DNA from: an uncultured Prevotellaceae bacterium | GTDB taxonomy: Bacteria; Bacteroidota; Bacteroidia; Bacteroidales; Muribaculaceae | DNA: 64,000 nt | Assembly: GCA_900320055.1 (NCBI GenBank) | Contig: ONQS01000008.1 | Span: 32,646-96,645 of the forward strand | Direction of reading: 5' to 3' | Part shown: positions 25,951 to 34,290 of the stretch, piece by piece | How positions within the stretch are numbered: the first letter of the stretch is position 1 | Layout: each line of letters starts with the position of its first letter | Notes under the pieces: generated by a model | Seen by the model: the letters and a program-made list of their open reading frames with translations, nothing else | Told to the model about the DNA's origin: nothing | Database searches by the model: none | Made by a program: the position numbers and the translations under genes

Positions 25951-28362
25951 ATGAGAAGAGTTTTACTTTGTGTCGCAGTCCTGTTTGCGGCGATTCAGTT
26001 GTCGGCTTCACCAGTCGATATGAGGACGGCTCAGGCAAAGGCCCAAAAGTTCGTTCAGGAGAAGGCTTATGATGGAACCTTGAGGGCACCCATCTCCGGT
26101 CAGATGAAACTTGCCCATGCCGAGATGAACTCCAAGATGCTGGACCGTGCTGTTTATTACATCTTTAACTCCAGCAATGGTTATGTAATCGTTTCGGGCG
26201 ATGACCGTGCCGAGGAAATCCTGGGCTATGGTGATGCTCCCCTCAATATCAATAACATCCCTTGTAACATGAAGGCCTGGCTCTCTAATTACAAGGAGCA
26301 GATCGAGTATCTCCAGGCTCATGAGGGCTTGCAGGTCGAGACCCCCTCGATGATGGCCCCCTCGCGCATCGCCAGCGTTGCCCCGCTGCTGACCGCCCTG
26401 TGGGATCAGGAGGCTCCCTATTGGAACCAGTGCATCATCAATGGCAACCAGTGCCTGACGGGATGTCCCGCCACATCGGCCGCCATGGTGTTCTACTACT
26501 GGAAGTATCCCGATTTTGAGACTCCCGAAGTGCCCGGTTACCGTTGCGAACTCTCCACCTCGTACTGGGGCGGTGCCAGTTATGTCAACGTGGCCGCTCT
26601 GCCTCCCGTCACCTTTGACTGGGACAATATGAAGGACAGTTACAGCGGCAATTACACGACCGCACAGGGAACTGCTGTGGCTACCCTGATGCGCTATATC
26701 GGTCAGGCCGAGCACATGGCCTATGGTACCAGCGCTGCCGGTGGCAGTGGCGTGGATGCCGATAGCGTTAGCCTGATTGCTGATGCCTTCAAGTTCTTCG
26801 GATATGACGAGGAAACCGTTCAGGTGGTGAAGAAGACCAGCGCCTACAGCGGTGGCACGACACTCTATACCGATGCTGAGTGGGCCGAACTCATTCAGAC
26901 CGAACTGGCCGAGGATCGTCCCATCGTGTTCTGCGCTATCGCTGGTGGTATGTTTGGTGGCGGTCACGCCTTCAATGTGGATGGATATGATGCCACCACC
27001 AACAAGTATCACATCAACTTCGGTTGGAGTGGCTCTTCTAACAACTACTATGCGCTCAACGCCTTCAATGGTAGTGGATCAACCTTCAACCAGTATCAGC
27101 AGATGGTGATCGGCGTGCAGCCGCCGCTGCAGACTCCCCGCCTCAAGGCTGACCAGTCAGAACTGTCGATGGAGTGCTACAAGAACAGCACCTCTTCGTC
27201 CAAGTTCACCCTCAATGGCCGCAACCTGGAGGGCAACGTAACCATCACCCTTAACGATGAGAACGGCGTGTTCAGCATTGACCAGAACACTCTCACTCCC
27301 GATGCTGATGGCAAGGTGAACAATACGATCCATGTCACCTATGCTCCCAAGACCGAGGGCGAGTATACCGCAACCATCACCTGCAGTGCTCCTGGCGTGG
27401 ACGACATCGTGATCACGCTGCATGGCGCTTCGGACTATGAGTTGTATCGTCCCGTGATGTCGCAAGCCGACGAGCAGTACATCACCTCCAACTCGTTCCG
27501 TGCCGAGTGGACCGACAACACACCCGCCGAGAACGTGTCCAGTTACACGCTCGAGGTAAAGGTTAAGCCCGATGTGACCTTGCTCACCGAGGGCGACTGG
27601 AGCGGTGTCCCCAAAGACAATACCAATATTGCCGCTAACGCTGCCGACTATCTGCCCGACGGATGGACCTTCACTGGCTCCAACCTGTACCTGGACGGCG
27701 GATTCCTCTCGCCTGGCCGCAACTCGGTCATCATGGTCAACTGTGATCTGGCTGGCTACACCAAGTTGAGCATCATCGTGAACGCCAAGGCTTATACCAA
27801 GGGTTCCAACACGACGCTCGACATCGCTACCGATCAGGAGTCTAAAACTATCACGCTGGCCAAGGAAGTTGAGACCTACTTGGTTGTGCTTGAGGTCGGT
27901 GACCATGGATTCGTGAAGTTCACCTCGGGCTACTATCCCGAGATCCAGAGCATTAAGATCTATGGTGGTGAGATTACCGATCCTGAGCCCTTCGCTCTCC
28001 GTGCCAGCCAGACTGGCGACGCTGAGTATCGACTCATCGAGGGCATCACCCCCGACAAGTTCTACACTGTCGATGGCCTCCTGCCAGGCACTTCATATCT
28101 CTATCGCGTGAAATCACTCTACGTGAACGGCACCGAGAGCAAGTGGAGTAACATCAAGGAGGTTATTACCGCTGCTGGTGAAGGCGTGCGTGGCGACGTG
28201 GATGGCAATGGTACTGTGACCATCGACGACGTGACCCTGCTTATCGACACCCTGCTCAAGGGCAACGACGCTGGCAATGCTGCCGACGTCAACCTGGATG
28301 GTGAGGTCTCCATCGACGATGTGACCGCCTTGATCGATTACCTGCTCAAGGGTAATTGGTAA
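25951..28362 (+). CDS. C10-type cysteine peptidase with dockerin-like repeats, copy 3
   Basis: The 803-residue third member of the cluster has a signal peptide (LFAAIQLSAS), SpeB-type propeptide (AVYYIFNSSNGYVIVSGDDR), and the catalytic domain with Cys172 in GCPATSAAM, His339 in GHAFNVDGYD and the motif INFGWSG. The shared Ig-like, fibronectin-like (FRAEWTDNT) and beta-sandwich modules follow, then two calcium repeats (GDVDGNGTVTIDDVT, ADVNLDGEVSIDDVT) that read IDDV rather than IADV or ITDV. Its catalytic part is closer to the giant C10 protein at 47362-51600 (GCPATSA, FYYWKYP, SAYSGGTTLY) than to copies 1 and 2. Own promoter and terminator. Confidence 0.93.
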   Translation: MRRVLLCVAVLFAAIQLSASPVDMRTAQAKAQKFVQEKAYDGTLRAPISGQMKLAHAEMNSKMLDRAVYYIFNSSNGYVIVSGDDRAEEILGYGDAPLNINNIPCNMKAWLSNYKEQIEYLQAHEGLQVETPSMMAPSRIASVAPLLTALWDQEAPYWNQCIINGNQCLTGCPATSAAMVFYYWKYPDFETPEVPGYRCELSTSYWGGASYVNVAALPPVTFDWDNMKDSYSGNYTTAQGTAVATLMRYIGQAEHMAYGTSAAGGSGVDADSVSLIADAFKFFGYDEETVQVVKKTSAYSGGTTLYTDAEWAELIQTELAEDRPIVFCAIAGGMFGGGHAFNVDGYDATTNKYHINFGWSGSSNNYYALNAFNGSGSTFNQYQQMVIGVQPPLQTPRLKADQSELSMECYKNSTSSSKFTLNGRNLEGNVTITLNDENGVFSIDQNTLTPDADGKVNNTIHVTYAPKTEGEYTATITCSAPGVDDIVITLHGASDYELYRPVMSQADEQYITSNSFRAEWTDNTPAENVSSYTLEVKVKPDVTLLTEGDWSGVPKDNTNIAANAADYLPDGWTFTGSNLYLDGGFLSPGRNSVIMVNCDLAGYTKLSIIVNAKAYTKGSNTTLDIATDQESKTITLAKEVETYLVVLEVGDHGFVKFTSGYYPEIQSIKIYGGEITDPEPFALRASQTGDAEYRLIEGITPDKFYTVDGLLPGTSYLYRVKSLYVNGTESKWSNIKEVITAAGEGVRGDVDGNGTVTIDDVTLLIDTLLKGNDAGNAADVNLDGEVSIDDVTALIDYLLKGNW

Positions 28363-28399
28363 CCACCCTCAGGTAGTTACGCTACCTAACAAGTAAATG

Positions 28400-28427
28400 G
28401 TGGGCTGGCAGTTTTCTGCCGGCCCAC
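28400..28427 (+). terminator. Terminator after C10 peptidase copy 3
   Basis: GTGGGCTGGCA (28400-28410) pairs with TGCCGGCCCAC (28417-28427) with one G-T pair and a 6-base loop (GTTTTC), followed by TATTGTTG. A smaller stem, AGGTAG/CTACCT (28371-28387), precedes it just after the stop. Confidence 0.75.
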
Positions 28428-28538
28428 TATTGTTGTCAAACCCGATTATCGCCCGATTAATTCTTGTTAAAATTCAGAGGTGAGGATGTAACTTTTCACT
28501 TGGTAATGAGTCTAATTTGTGAAAAATCGGGCAAAATG

Positions 28539-28569
28539 TTTGTATTTTCGGCAAATAGTAGTAATTTTG
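28539..28569 (+). promoter_or_regulatory. Promoter for the tail-only small protein
   Basis: TTTG (28539-28542) and TAATTTTG (28562-28569) with 19 bases between them, an exact Bacteroidetes-type promoter 27 bases before the ATG at 28597. Confidence 0.75.
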
Positions 28570-28596
28570 CGGATTGAAATAGAGACAAATCACGAG

Positions 28597-28905
28597 ATGA
28601 AGCGACTGCTTTACATAGCAATATGCCTGTTGGCAATGGGGGGAATGAGTGCCGTGCCGGTGCCCGATACCTTCATGCAGCAGCGTGTCGAGACGACTAC
28701 CGGCCCTGCAGCGCAGGGTGCCGAGGGACGTATCGTCTTTATTGCTGGTAATAGTGATGCCACTTTTAACGTCTATTCCATCACAGGCCAACTGGTCAAA
28801 GTGGTCCGAGTGGGTGCCGAGCAACGCGCTTCGGTGGATTTCCCCAAGGGCTTCTACATTGTGAAATGCAGCAACCAGTGGTCGCGCAAGGTGGTGGTGC
28901 GCTGA
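28597..28905 (+). CDS. 102-residue secreted protein: signal peptide plus T9SS-like tail domain
   Basis: After a signal peptide (LLYIAICLLAMGGMSA) and about 25 variable residues, the rest of the protein (about residues 45-102) matches the pattern of a type A T9SS C-terminal sorting domain: VYSITGQLVKVV, then an acidic/hydrophobic alternation, FPKGFYIVKC and KVVVR at the very end. There is no cargo domain. The upstream in-frame GTG at 28519 would put 26 residues before the signal peptide and overlap the promoter, so I use the ATG at 28597. It has a perfect promoter of its own. Function unknown: an orphan sorting domain, a remnant of a larger gene, or a small surface or periplasmic protein. Confidence 0.75.
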   Translation: MKRLLYIAICLLAMGGMSAVPVPDTFMQQRVETTTGPAAQGAEGRIVFIAGNSDATFNVYSITGQLVKVVRVGAEQRASVDFPKGFYIVKCSNQWSRKVVVR

Positions 28906-28962
28906 TGGCACCGCAACGATGTTGCTATCTTGTGTGAAGTTTGAAATTGAATATGAGTGAAT

Positions 28963-28983
28963 GGGCGTGACACAGTCACGTCC
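28963..28983. repeat. Short hairpin of the GTGAC-ACA-GTCAC type
   Basis: GGGCGTGAC (28963-28971), loop ACA, GTCACGTCC (28975-28983), with one G-T pair. Size and layout (8-9 bp stem, 3-base loop) match the hairpins at 25546-25560 and 25652-25670, but the CCCTCCCTGGT leader is absent. It could terminate the small gene or stand in the cls leader. Confidence 0.5.
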
Positions 28984-29017
28984 GTTATTGTTTAGAGAAA
29001 AACCTGCCGCAAGACCG

Positions 29018-30466
29018 ATGATAATCGCTGAGTTGTTCCCATATGCCAATCTGCTGTACGACATCCTCACGGTGTTGTACGTGCTCAGTGTGATTGCGGT
29101 CATCGGCGTGGTCCTGGGGGAGAACCGCAACCCAGTCAAGTCGATCGCTTGGGTGCTCGTGCTCATGCTCCTGCCGGTGGTGGGACTGGCGATTTACCTC
29201 ATCTTTGGCCGTAGCCTCAAGGGTATGAGGCTCATCTCGCGTTCCGACCTGAGGGAGTTGCGCAACATGAACGACTTTGACGACCATGCCGAACTCAAAC
29301 AATCGCTCAGCGAGTCTTCCAGGCAGATTGTCTCCCTAGTGAACAAGTTGGTGGGATCCCACCTGTTTATCGGTAACGATATCGATATCTTTACAACAGG
29401 TCAAGAGAAGTATGAGTCGCTCCTGGCCGATATCGAGCAGGCCCGCGACTACATCCACCTGCAGTACTTTATCATCGAGAACGATGAGGTGGGGCAGAGG
29501 ATGATTGACCTGCTCATGGACAAGGCGCAACAGGGTGTGCAGGTAAGGGTGCTCTATGACTATGTCGGCTCGTTCTACTTCAAGCCGCGGGTGCTCAAGC
29601 GCATGCGACGGGCGGGTATTGAGGTGCACCCCTTCCTTGAGGTCTCCCTGGCCAATGTCGCCTTCCGCATCAACTGGCGCAACCACCGCAAGATTGTGGT
29701 GATTGATGGCAAGATCGGCTATGTCGGCGGCATGAACATCGCCAATCGATATGTCAATGGCGATAAGCACTGGAGCCCCTGGCGCGACACACACCTGCGC
29801 ATCTCGGGCGAGGCCGTCGCTGCCCTGCAGTATTCGTTTGCCATCGATTGGAACTTCACCACGCGCAAACTCCTCACTTCTCCCACCATGCACTACGATG
29901 AGCCGCTGGTCAAGACCGACTATGTCGTGCAGATGATGAGCAGCGGACCCACCAACCGATGGAACAACATCTCCTTTGTCTTCTTCAAGGCCATTACCTT
30001 GGCACGCTCTCGAGTCTATGTGCAGACGCCCTATTTCCTGCCTAGCGACGCCTTGCTCAAGGCGCTGCAGAGTGCCGCTCTCGCTGGAGTGGACGTGCGC
30101 ATCATGATTCCTCGCAGACCCGACTCACTGATGCTGCGATTGGCCACAGGGTCATATATCAAGGAGTGCATGCAATCGGGCATCAAGGTTTACTTCTACG
30201 AGCCCACGGTCATGCATGCCAAGGTGGTCATCGTCGATGACGAGTTTGTCACCACGGGATCGACCAATTTTGATTTCCGCAGTTTTGAGCACAATTTTGA
30301 GTTCAATGCGCTGATTTATAGCAAGGAGTTTAACCTCAAGATGAGAGATATATTTGAGGCGGACATACAGCAATGCACCAGGCTGAGCATGGGCACTTGG
30401 AAGAAGCGCCCGGTTGTGCAGAAGGCGATGGAATCTCTCGTGCGCCTGATCAGCCCCATCCTTTAA
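29018..30466 (+). CDS. cls: Cardiolipin synthase (phospholipase D family)
   Basis: The 482-residue enzyme condenses two phosphatidylglycerols to cardiolipin at the inner membrane. Two N-terminal membrane helices (YDILTVLYVLSVIAVIGVVL and SIAWVLVLMLLPVVGLAIYL) and the FGRS turn form the PLDc_N region. Both HKD motifs are complete: NHRKIVVIDGKIGYVGGMN (about residue 225) and MHAKVVIVDDEFVTTGSTN (about residue 400). Length fits (about 480). I prefer the ATG at 29018, which starts just before the first helix; the upstream ATG at 28961 adds residues encoded by the hairpin repeat. The ispE gene begins 4 bases after its stop, so the two form an operon. Confidence 0.94.
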   Translation: MIIAELFPYANLLYDILTVLYVLSVIAVIGVVLGENRNPVKSIAWVLVLMLLPVVGLAIYLIFGRSLKGMRLISRSDLRELRNMNDFDDHAELKQSLSESSRQIVSLVNKLVGSHLFIGNDIDIFTTGQEKYESLLADIEQARDYIHLQYFIIENDEVGQRMIDLLMDKAQQGVQVRVLYDYVGSFYFKPRVLKRMRRAGIEVHPFLEVSLANVAFRINWRNHRKIVVIDGKIGYVGGMNIANRYVNGDKHWSPWRDTHLRISGEAVAALQYSFAIDWNFTTRKLLTSPTMHYDEPLVKTDYVVQMMSSGPTNRWNNISFVFFKAITLARSRVYVQTPYFLPSDALLKALQSAALAGVDVRIMIPRRPDSLMLRLATGSYIKECMQSGIKVYFYEPTVMHAKVVIVDDEFVTTGSTNFDFRSFEHNFEFNALIYSKEFNLKMRDIFEADIQQCTRLSMGTWKKRPVVQKAMESLVRLISPIL

Positions 30467-30470
30467 CACA

Positions 30471-31286
30471 ATGATTACATTCCCTAACGCAAAAATCAAT
30501 CTGGGCTTGAACATTGTGGAGCGCCGTGCCGACGGTTACCACAATATCGAGACCGTGTTTTATCCCGTTCCGCTTACCGATGTGCTCGAGATCGTGCCGG
30601 CAGCGGTCACGTCCCTATCGTGTTATGGCAATGAGGTCGACTGCCCGGCCGAGAAAAATCTCGTCATGAAGGCCTACCGCCTGCTCCAGCAGCGTTTTGA
30701 CCTGCCACCGGTCGAGATGCACCTCTACAAGCACATCCCGGATGGAGCAGGTCTGGGAGGTGGGTCGAGCGATGCCGCCCATGCGCTGATCATGCTCAAC
30801 CGCATGTTCAATCTGCAACAGACCGACAGCGCATTGGCCGCAATGGCAGCGACTCTGGGTGCTGATTGCGCCTTCTTTATCTACAACCGCCCCATGATGG
30901 CGACGGGTATCGGTGACGTGCTCGCGCCGGTCGAAGTCAGCCTTCGTGGCAAGACGCTGTTGCTGGTCAAGCCTCCTGTTGGCGTCGATACCCGCACGGC
31001 ATATAGCCGCGTTACGCCTCAGGCGCCTGCAACCGATATCCTCGACACGCTGGCTCTGCCGGTCGGCGCTTGGGACGGTTTGCTCGTCAACGATTTTGAG
31101 GCCAGTGTGTTTGCCGCTTTGCCCCAGTTGTGGGTTATCAAGGCCCGGCTGATGGATGCCGGAGCGCAATATGCGGCTATGTCTGGCTCTGGATCAACGA
31201 TTTTTGGCATTTTCGACAGTGACAATCTGGCAGAGAGCGTGACTGACACTTTTGCCGATTGTGCCACGTTCATATTGCCGCTCTAA
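30471..31286 (+). CDS. ispE: 4-diphosphocytidyl-2-C-methyl-D-erythritol kinase
   Basis: IspE phosphorylates CDP-methylerythritol in the MEP pathway of isoprenoid synthesis. The 271-residue sequence shows the GHMP kinase features: the N-terminal PNAKINLGLNI with the conserved Lys, RADGYHNIETVFYP, the ATP-binding loop IPDGAGLGGGSSDAA, and the late MSGSGSTIFGIF. The length is at the low end for the family. It follows cls by 4 bases. The prenyl product of this pathway is also what MiaA at 14660 uses, although the genes are far apart. Confidence 0.96.
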   Translation: MITFPNAKINLGLNIVERRADGYHNIETVFYPVPLTDVLEIVPAAVTSLSCYGNEVDCPAEKNLVMKAYRLLQQRFDLPPVEMHLYKHIPDGAGLGGGSSDAAHALIMLNRMFNLQQTDSALAAMAATLGADCAFFIYNRPMMATGIGDVLAPVEVSLRGKTLLLVKPPVGVDTRTAYSRVTPQAPATDILDTLALPVGAWDGLLVNDFEASVFAALPQLWVIKARLMDAGAQYAAMSGSGSTIFGIFDSDNLAESVTDTFADCATFILPL

Positions 31287-31414
31287 AGTCTTCCCTCCAG
31301 CGATAATCGGCAAATGCGGCCTTTGACCCTCGCCCGTGGGTCGGCGCGTCGCATTGGAGCGGTTTTTGTAGCATACTTTCAGGTAATAAAGAAATATTAA
31401 CACAACAACGCGAT

Positions 31415-31999
31415 ATGTCTAAAAAGAATAAGAAGAATCAGAACGAAGAAGCCCAGGCTGCTCAAGATCAAGTGAAGGACAATGAGGCCTTGAATGATGC
31501 CGCTAACCAGCAAGAAAATGAACAGGAAACCGAAGCCCAAGATCCTGCCAAGACCATCAGCGACCTGCAGGAGCAACTCGAGCATGAGAAGAAGGAATAT
31601 CTGTTTCTGATGTCGGATTTTGAGAACTTCCGGCGTCGCACCATCAAGGAAAAAGCCGATCTGATCAAGAACGGCGCCGAGAGCGCCATGCGCGACCTGC
31701 TCCCCGTGGTCGATGACCTGGAGCGCGCCATCGATGCCATCAGCAAGGGCGGAGACATCGATAGCCTCAAGGAGGGCGTCGACCTCATCTACAATAAATT
31801 TGTGAAATACCTCGAGAGTCAGCATGTGACCGCTATCGAATCGACGGGCAAGGACTTTGACACCGATTACCACGAGGCGGTGACGATGTTTCCCGCTCCC
31901 GACCCCTCGATGAAGGGCAAAGTCATCGACACCACCATCAAGGGATATATGATCAACGACAAAGTGCTCCGCCATGCCAAGGTGGTTGTCGGCAACTGA
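31415..31999 (+). CDS. grpE: Nucleotide exchange factor GrpE
   Basis: GrpE releases ADP from DnaK. The 194-residue protein has a Lys/Gln/Glu-rich N-terminal region of about 55 residues, a long coiled coil (DLQEQLEHEKKEYLFLMSDFENFRRRT in part, residues about 50-75), and the C-terminal beta domain with VTAIESTGKDFDTDYHEAV, GKVIDTTIKGYMINDKVLRHAKVVVGN at the end. Length and layout are as usual. It is followed by dnaJ after 70 bases. I found no CIRCE-type inverted repeat upstream (31287-31414) and no clear -7 box there, so heat-shock control is not visible. Confidence 0.96.
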   Translation: MSKKNKKNQNEEAQAAQDQVKDNEALNDAANQQENEQETEAQDPAKTISDLQEQLEHEKKEYLFLMSDFENFRRRTIKEKADLIKNGAESAMRDLLPVVDDLERAIDAISKGGDIDSLKEGVDLIYNKFVKYLESQHVTAIESTGKDFDTDYHEAVTMFPAPDPSMKGKVIDTTIKGYMINDKVLRHAKVVVGN

Positions 32000-32069
32000 T
32001 GCATGCTTAGAGCATGAGAAGATATACAACGCATAGAATTCAGTAAACAAGAAACACAATCATTATACT

Positions 32070-33242
32070 ATGGCTCAGAAGAGAGATTATTACGAGGTGC
32101 TTGGCGTGGACAAGAACGCTACGGCCGATGACCTGAAAAAGGCCTATCGTAAACTGGCCATCCAGTATCACCCCGATAAGCAACAGGGCAAGAGCGACGC
32201 CGAGAAGAAGGCTGCCGAGGAGAAGTTCAAAGAGGCTGCCGAGGCCTACAATGTGCTGAGCGATCCCGACAAGCGCGCACGGTATGATCAGTTTGGATTT
32301 GCCGGTGAGCAGATGGGTGGCGGCGGATATGGCGGTGGCATGTCGATGGACGATATCCTGCGTCAGTTTGGCGACTTGTTCGGCGGCTTCGGTGGATTTG
32401 GCGGCTTCGGTGATTTCTTTGGTGGAGGCGGCGGTCAGTCACAGCATGTCAACCGTGGCTCAGACCTCAGGGTGCGTGTCAAGATGACCCTGAACGAGAT
32501 TGCCAAGGGCACCGAGAAGCGATTGCGCATACCGCGCATGAAGTCGTGTGACCATTGCCATGGCACCGGAGCCAAGGATGGTACTGCATTAGAGACCTGC
32601 CCCACCTGTCACGGCAGTGGCGTGGAGGTCCGCATGCAGCGCACCATGTTTGGAACGATGCAGTCACAAAGCGTCTGCCACACTTGCGGCGGCAGCGGCA
32701 AGCGCATCAAGGAGACTTGCCCGCATTGCAGCGGCAAGGGGCTCGTGCGCAAAGAGGAAGTCGTTTCCATCAACATCCCTGCAGGTGTGGCCGATGGCAT
32801 GACATTGCGCATGGGACGCCAGGGCAATGACGCGCCCGGCGGAGGCATCCCCGGTGATCTGCTCGTCGTGATCGAGGAGGTGCGTGACGCGCAACTCACG
32901 CGCGATGGCAATGACCTGATCTACAACCTGATGCTTGACATCCCAACGGCAGTCCTCGGTGGTAAGGTCGAAGTGCCCACCGTCGACGGCAAGGCACGTG
33001 TAACCATCAAGCCGGGCACACAGCCCGGCAGCATCCTCAGGTTGCGGGGCAAGGGATTGCCCTCGCCAGAGCGCTACGGAACGGGCGACCTGCTCATCAA
33101 TGTGATGGTCTATATTCCCGAGAAACTCAACGAGAAGGAGAAACAGGCGATTACGATGCTGCAGACCAGCGGCGAGCACGTCAAGCCCACCGATGGCGAT
33201 AAGAGCCGCATCTTCTCCAGATTGAGGCACATCTTTGATTAA
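32070..33242 (+). CDS. dnaJ: Chaperone protein DnaJ
   Basis: The 390-residue DnaJ stimulates the DnaK ATPase and holds unfolded clients. Seen in order are the J domain with the HPD motif (residues about 33-35), a Gly/Phe-rich stretch ([29 protein letters not shown], about 80-125), four CxxCxGxG zinc motifs ([32 protein letters not shown], about 155-225), and two beta-barrel client-binding domains. All zinc Cys are present. It is downstream of grpE and 28 bases upstream of a pseudouridine synthase gene, probably one transcript. Confidence 0.97.
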   Translation: MAQKRDYYEVLGVDKNATADDLKKAYRKLAIQYHPDKQQGKSDAEKKAAEEKFKEAAEAYNVLSDPDKRARYDQFGFAGEQMGGGGYGGGMSMDDILRQFGDLFGGFGGFGGFGDFFGGGGGQSQHVNRGSDLRVRVKMTLNEIAKGTEKRLRIPRMKSCDHCHGTGAKDGTALETCPTCHGSGVEVRMQRTMFGTMQSQSVCHTCGGSGKRIKETCPHCSGKGLVRKEEVVSINIPAGVADGMTLRMGRQGNDAPGGGIPGDLLVVIEEVRDAQLTRDGNDLIYNLMLDIPTAVLGGKVEVPTVDGKARVTIKPGTQPGSILRLRGKGLPSPERYGTGDLLINVMVYIPEKLNEKEKQAITMLQTSGEHVKPTDGDKSRIFSRLRHIFD

Positions 33243-33270
33243 CAACAGTAACGCTTAGCATGCATTTAAT

Positions 33271-34185
33271 ATGTCCAGACGCCACGACCATCGTGTCCCG
33301 CGCACCGACGACAAGGCCATCGTGCGCGAAGTGAGACAACCGGCACATCTGCTCGACTTTGTTATGCAGACCCTCGACGGCATCAGCCGTAACAAGGCTA
33401 AATCCATCCTGGCTCATGGGGGGGTAACCGTCGATGGCCAGGTCCAGTCACATGTCGATTACATGCTCGACGAGGGCTCTGTGGTGAAGATTCGCCGCCA
33501 TGCGCGTCCCTCATCGGCCAACAACTCCAACTACCGCATCGTCTATGAGGACCGATGGATTGTCGTCGTCGATAAGCAGCAAGGCGTCCTGTCGATGCCT
33601 GTGGGAGCCAGCAGCCTCAACATGAAGACTTTGCTCGATCGGCATTTTGCTGAGACCAGGCAGCGTTGCACCGCACATGTGGTGCATCGCCTGGATTGCC
33701 GCACCTCGGGCCTTATGGTGTATGCCAAGAGCGTGGATGTGCAGCAACAGATGACCGCCGATTGGCACAGCACGATCATCGACCGCCGCTATGTCGCTGT
33801 GGTCGAGGGCGTGATGGAGGACCCCAAGGGCAGGGTAGAGAGTTGGCTGCACGACACCGACCGCATGGTCGTCGTCAGCAGTCCTGTGGACGATGGCGGC
33901 AAGTGGGCGATGACCGAGTGGGAACTCGCCGAGCAGGCGCCACAGCGCGCTTTGCTCTACCTGCATCTGCTCACAGGACGCAAAAACCAGATCCGCGTCC
34001 ACATGGCCGACATCGGTCATCCGGTTGTGGGCGATGGCAAGTATGGCCATCAGGATGATCCTGGCAAGCGCATGTGCCTGCATGCTTTCAGGTTAGCCTT
34101 CCATCATCCCGTGACGGGCGAAGCGCTCTACTTCGAGACGCCCATTCCCCGCTATTTTGGCACCGCCTTGCATGCCAAACTGTGA
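33271..34185 (+). CDS. RluA/RluD-family pseudouridine synthase with S4 domain
   Basis: The 304-residue enzyme has an N-terminal S4 RNA-binding domain (about residues 28-75: LLDFVMQTLDG, SRNKAKSILAHGGVTVDG) and a catalytic domain with VVDKQQGVLSMPVG, the active-site HRLDCRTSG (Asp142) and LLTGRKNQIRVH. The usual Thr-His in TGRTHQIRVH is replaced here by Lys-Asn, a common variation in some Bacteroidetes members. The RNA target is unknown. It is the second RluA-type gene of the window; the one at 17763 lacks an S4 domain and has a long extension. It probably belongs to the grpE-dnaJ transcript and ends at a strong bidirectional terminator. Confidence 0.92.
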   Translation: MSRRHDHRVPRTDDKAIVREVRQPAHLLDFVMQTLDGISRNKAKSILAHGGVTVDGQVQSHVDYMLDEGSVVKIRRHARPSSANNSNYRIVYEDRWIVVVDKQQGVLSMPVGASSLNMKTLLDRHFAETRQRCTAHVVHRLDCRTSGLMVYAKSVDVQQQMTADWHSTIIDRRYVAVVEGVMEDPKGRVESWLHDTDRMVVVSSPVDDGGKWAMTEWELAEQAPQRALLYLHLLTGRKNQIRVHMADIGHPVVGDGKYGHQDDPGKRMCLHAFRLAFHHPVTGEALYFETPIPRYFGTALHAKL

Positions 34186-34213
34186 TGTTGACCCTTGATG
34201 GGCAACTGTTACA

Positions 34214-34268
34214 CAAGCGCTGGCCGACTGACTGCTCACAGGAGCAACATCCAGTCGGCCAGCGCTTG
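34214..34268. terminator. Bidirectional terminator with a 17-bp perfect stem
   Basis: CAAGCGCTGGCCGACTG (34214-34230) is perfectly complementary to CAGTCGGCCAGCGCTTG (34252-34268). It lies between convergent genes (pseudouridine synthase and the TPR-like gene) and serves both. Confidence 0.85.
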
Positions 34269-34290
34269 ATTGTGGCTATACTATGCGTGA

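Noticed and set aside
31287-31414. Heat-shock operator (CIRCE or sigma-32 type) upstream of grpE
   Set aside because: I looked for the TTAGCACTC-type inverted repeat and for a clear promoter and found neither.
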